Position numbers and translations under genes: made by a program. From RHLJ01 sp965247355 (GTDB lineage: Bacteria; Bacteroidota; Rhodothermia; Balneolales; Balneolaceae): a stretch of DNA of 64,000 nucleotides. Position 1 is the first letter of the stretch, and each line of letters begins with the position of its first letter. The stretch spans positions 124,001 through 188,000 of the forward strand of contig OZ252011.1 of NCBI GenBank assembly GCA_965247355.1, written 5' to 3'. The notes beneath the pieces were generated by a model. That model ran no database searches and was not told the DNA's origin. It saw nothing but the letters and a program-made list of their open reading frames with translations. Shown here piece by piece: positions 63,038 through 64,000 of this stretch.

Positions 63038-64000
63038 TTAAATTTCCCGTTCCTGTATGAGTTTTAAGAGCTCAAAATAACGTTCAATCAACCGTTGGTA
63101 ATCTGCTGAATATTTGGTGAAGTTCGGATCATTCAAACGATTCCGTATTTGTTTCTCTAATTCTTCCAGCGTTAAATCTGGGGGCGTAGGTTGAGGAACA
63201 TCCTGTCCGGTAGTTCCTTCCCGTTTTTCTTCTTCATCACGTTCCTGTAGAGCCTCTTCTGCTTCTAGCATTCTGGATAAGATATTTTGTTGGCGCTCAA
63301 TTAAGGTTGGATCAACAGCCCCTCCCCGAAGATCATTGATGGTATCTTCCATTTCTTCAATCATTCGTTCAATTTCACTGCCTAACTTGTCTCCACCCTC
63401 AAGTTCTCCATTTCTCTGAAGCTCCTGAAGTTGTTGCCTGATTGCATTTTGTTGTTTTGAAAGCTGGTTGAGGCGTTCCATCTGATCTTGAGTAAGCCGC
63501 TCTCCCTGCATATCATTGATCAGGTCCTGCATTTGTTGATTTAGCTGCTGCTGATTCTCGCCCATTTGTTGCATTTGTTCCATCATTTGCTGCGTACTCA
63601 TCCCACCACTTCCACCGCTACCATTGGAAGATCCCTGTAGTTGTTCCAGTAAATTCGCAAGCATAAATGCTATTTCATTGATTCCGCCCATAGCCTGGCG
63701 CGTAGCAACTGAAGCCCGGTTTTGATTCCGTTCAGCCATTTGCTCCAGAGAATTTGTCAGCCTTCGTTCAACTTCTTCTTTCTTTTCGTTGATTTGGTTT
63801 GAAAATTGGGGAATATCTTTAGATAGTGTAAAAAGAGAATCAGATAATGAAATGAAGATATCTTCTACATTCTTTTGTTCTCTGGCATATTCGATATAGG
63901 CCTGGCTACGGTTTTCTGTGGAGCTAGCATATTCCACCAGCTCTTCCTGTTCCACAGAAAGGTTCAGTAAAGAATATAGAACGTATTGCAACCCCGCTAT
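63038..64000 (-). CDS. C-terminal part of a DUF4175-like coiled-coil protein (5' end outside window)
   Basis: The minus-strand frame is open from the window edge to a stop at 63038 with no acceptable start, and the reading continues upstream of 63991 (IAGLQYVLYSLLNLSVEQEELV), so the gene begins outside the window. The visible part (about 320 residues) contains a Gln/Met-rich coiled coil (residues 130-230) and the NLLNLSxEQExLV opening of the DUF4175 C-terminal region common in Bacteroidota. Full members have N-terminal membrane helices. The function is unknown. Confidence 0.62.
   Translation of the reverse strand: MAGLQYVLYSLLNLSVEQEELVEYASSTENRSQAYIEYAREQKNVEDIFISLSDSLFTLSKDIPQFSNQINEKKEEVERRLTNSLEQMAERNQNRASVATRQAMGGINEIAFMLANLLEQLQGSSNGSGGSGGMSTQQMMEQMQQMGENQQQLNQQMQDLINDMQGERLTQDQMERLNQLSKQQNAIRQQLQELQRNGELEGGDKLGSEIERMIEEMEDTINDLRGGAVDPTLIERQQNILSRMLEAEEALQERDEEEKREGTTGQDVPQPTPPDLTLEELEKQIRNRLNDPNFTKYSADYQRLIERYFELLKLIQEREI

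Noticed and set aside
1..64000. tRNA, rRNA or CRISPR arrays
   Set aside because: None of the short gaps between genes holds a cloverleaf-like sequence or regularly spaced repeats.

Overview
The window reads as a chromosome segment of a marine-type member of the Bacteroidota/Balneolota group. The signs are components of a type IX secretion system (a porU sortase cut by the left edge, a PorD/DUF4835 protein and a PorV/PorQ-family barrel), many small lipoproteins, a LexA, a Fix-type electron-transfer module and low to moderate GC. I lean to Balneolota (Balneola or Gracilimonas relatives), but the window has no rRNA or other decisive marker. I saw no tRNA, rRNA, CRISPR array, transposase or integrase. 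No gap between genes exceeds about 250 bases.

Left third (1-30.2 kb), mostly minus strand and housekeeping: porU with an unusually clear promoter and leader; a thiolase; a PLP-dependent sulfur amino acid enzyme behind two TPR lipoproteins; RidA; an M23 peptidase with an FAH-family hydrolase; ribosomal proteins L27 and L21, the latter with a C-terminal extension; LexA divergent from a HEAT/cyclophilin lipoprotein; a DUF1080 protein; an alpha/beta hydrolase; a MauG-type peroxidase and a haem-binding protein. A fatty-acid or amino-acid oxidation block follows: two acyl-CoA dehydrogenases with ETF-beta, ETF-alpha, FixC and FixX, separated by AT-rich palindromes. After this come divergent porD and porV-like genes and an HhH outer-membrane-like protein.

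Middle and right (30.4-59.9 kb), mostly plus strand: a large surface-glycan locus. It opens with a large SLBB export protein. Next is a sulfate activation module (SLC13-type permease, CysQ, CysD, fused CysN-CysC) without reductases, then a Wzz-like protein. A very AT-rich cassette follows: Wzy-like polymerase, three intact glycosyltransferases, two pyruvyltransferase-family proteins, a Wzx-like flippase and one decayed glycosyltransferase. Precursor genes come next: a GDP-mannose 3,5-epimerase-like protein, a cupin, an initiating sugar transferase, two nucleotide-sugar dehydrogenases, and WbpB-, WbpD- and WbpE-like enzymes that together with the WbpA-like dehydrogenase could make UDP-2,3-diacetamido-2,3-dideoxyglucuronate. 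A second SLBB exporter on the minus strand and an exosortase with a small membrane partner close the locus.

Right end (59.9-64 kb): a MOFRL glycerate kinase translationally coupled to the exosortase pair, a BatA-like vWA protein, a HAD phosphatase and the C-terminal part of a DUF4175-like protein that runs off the edge.

The strongest ideas are these. The same window holds T9SS parts, including the sortase, and the Wbp pathway, which in Porphyromonas supplies the sugar linking T9SS cargo to LPS. An exosortase operon contains a glycerate kinase. The sulfate activation genes may serve glycan sulfation. The porU leader can form alternative pairings. The glycan cassette is a compositional mosaic with a boundary inside wzz.
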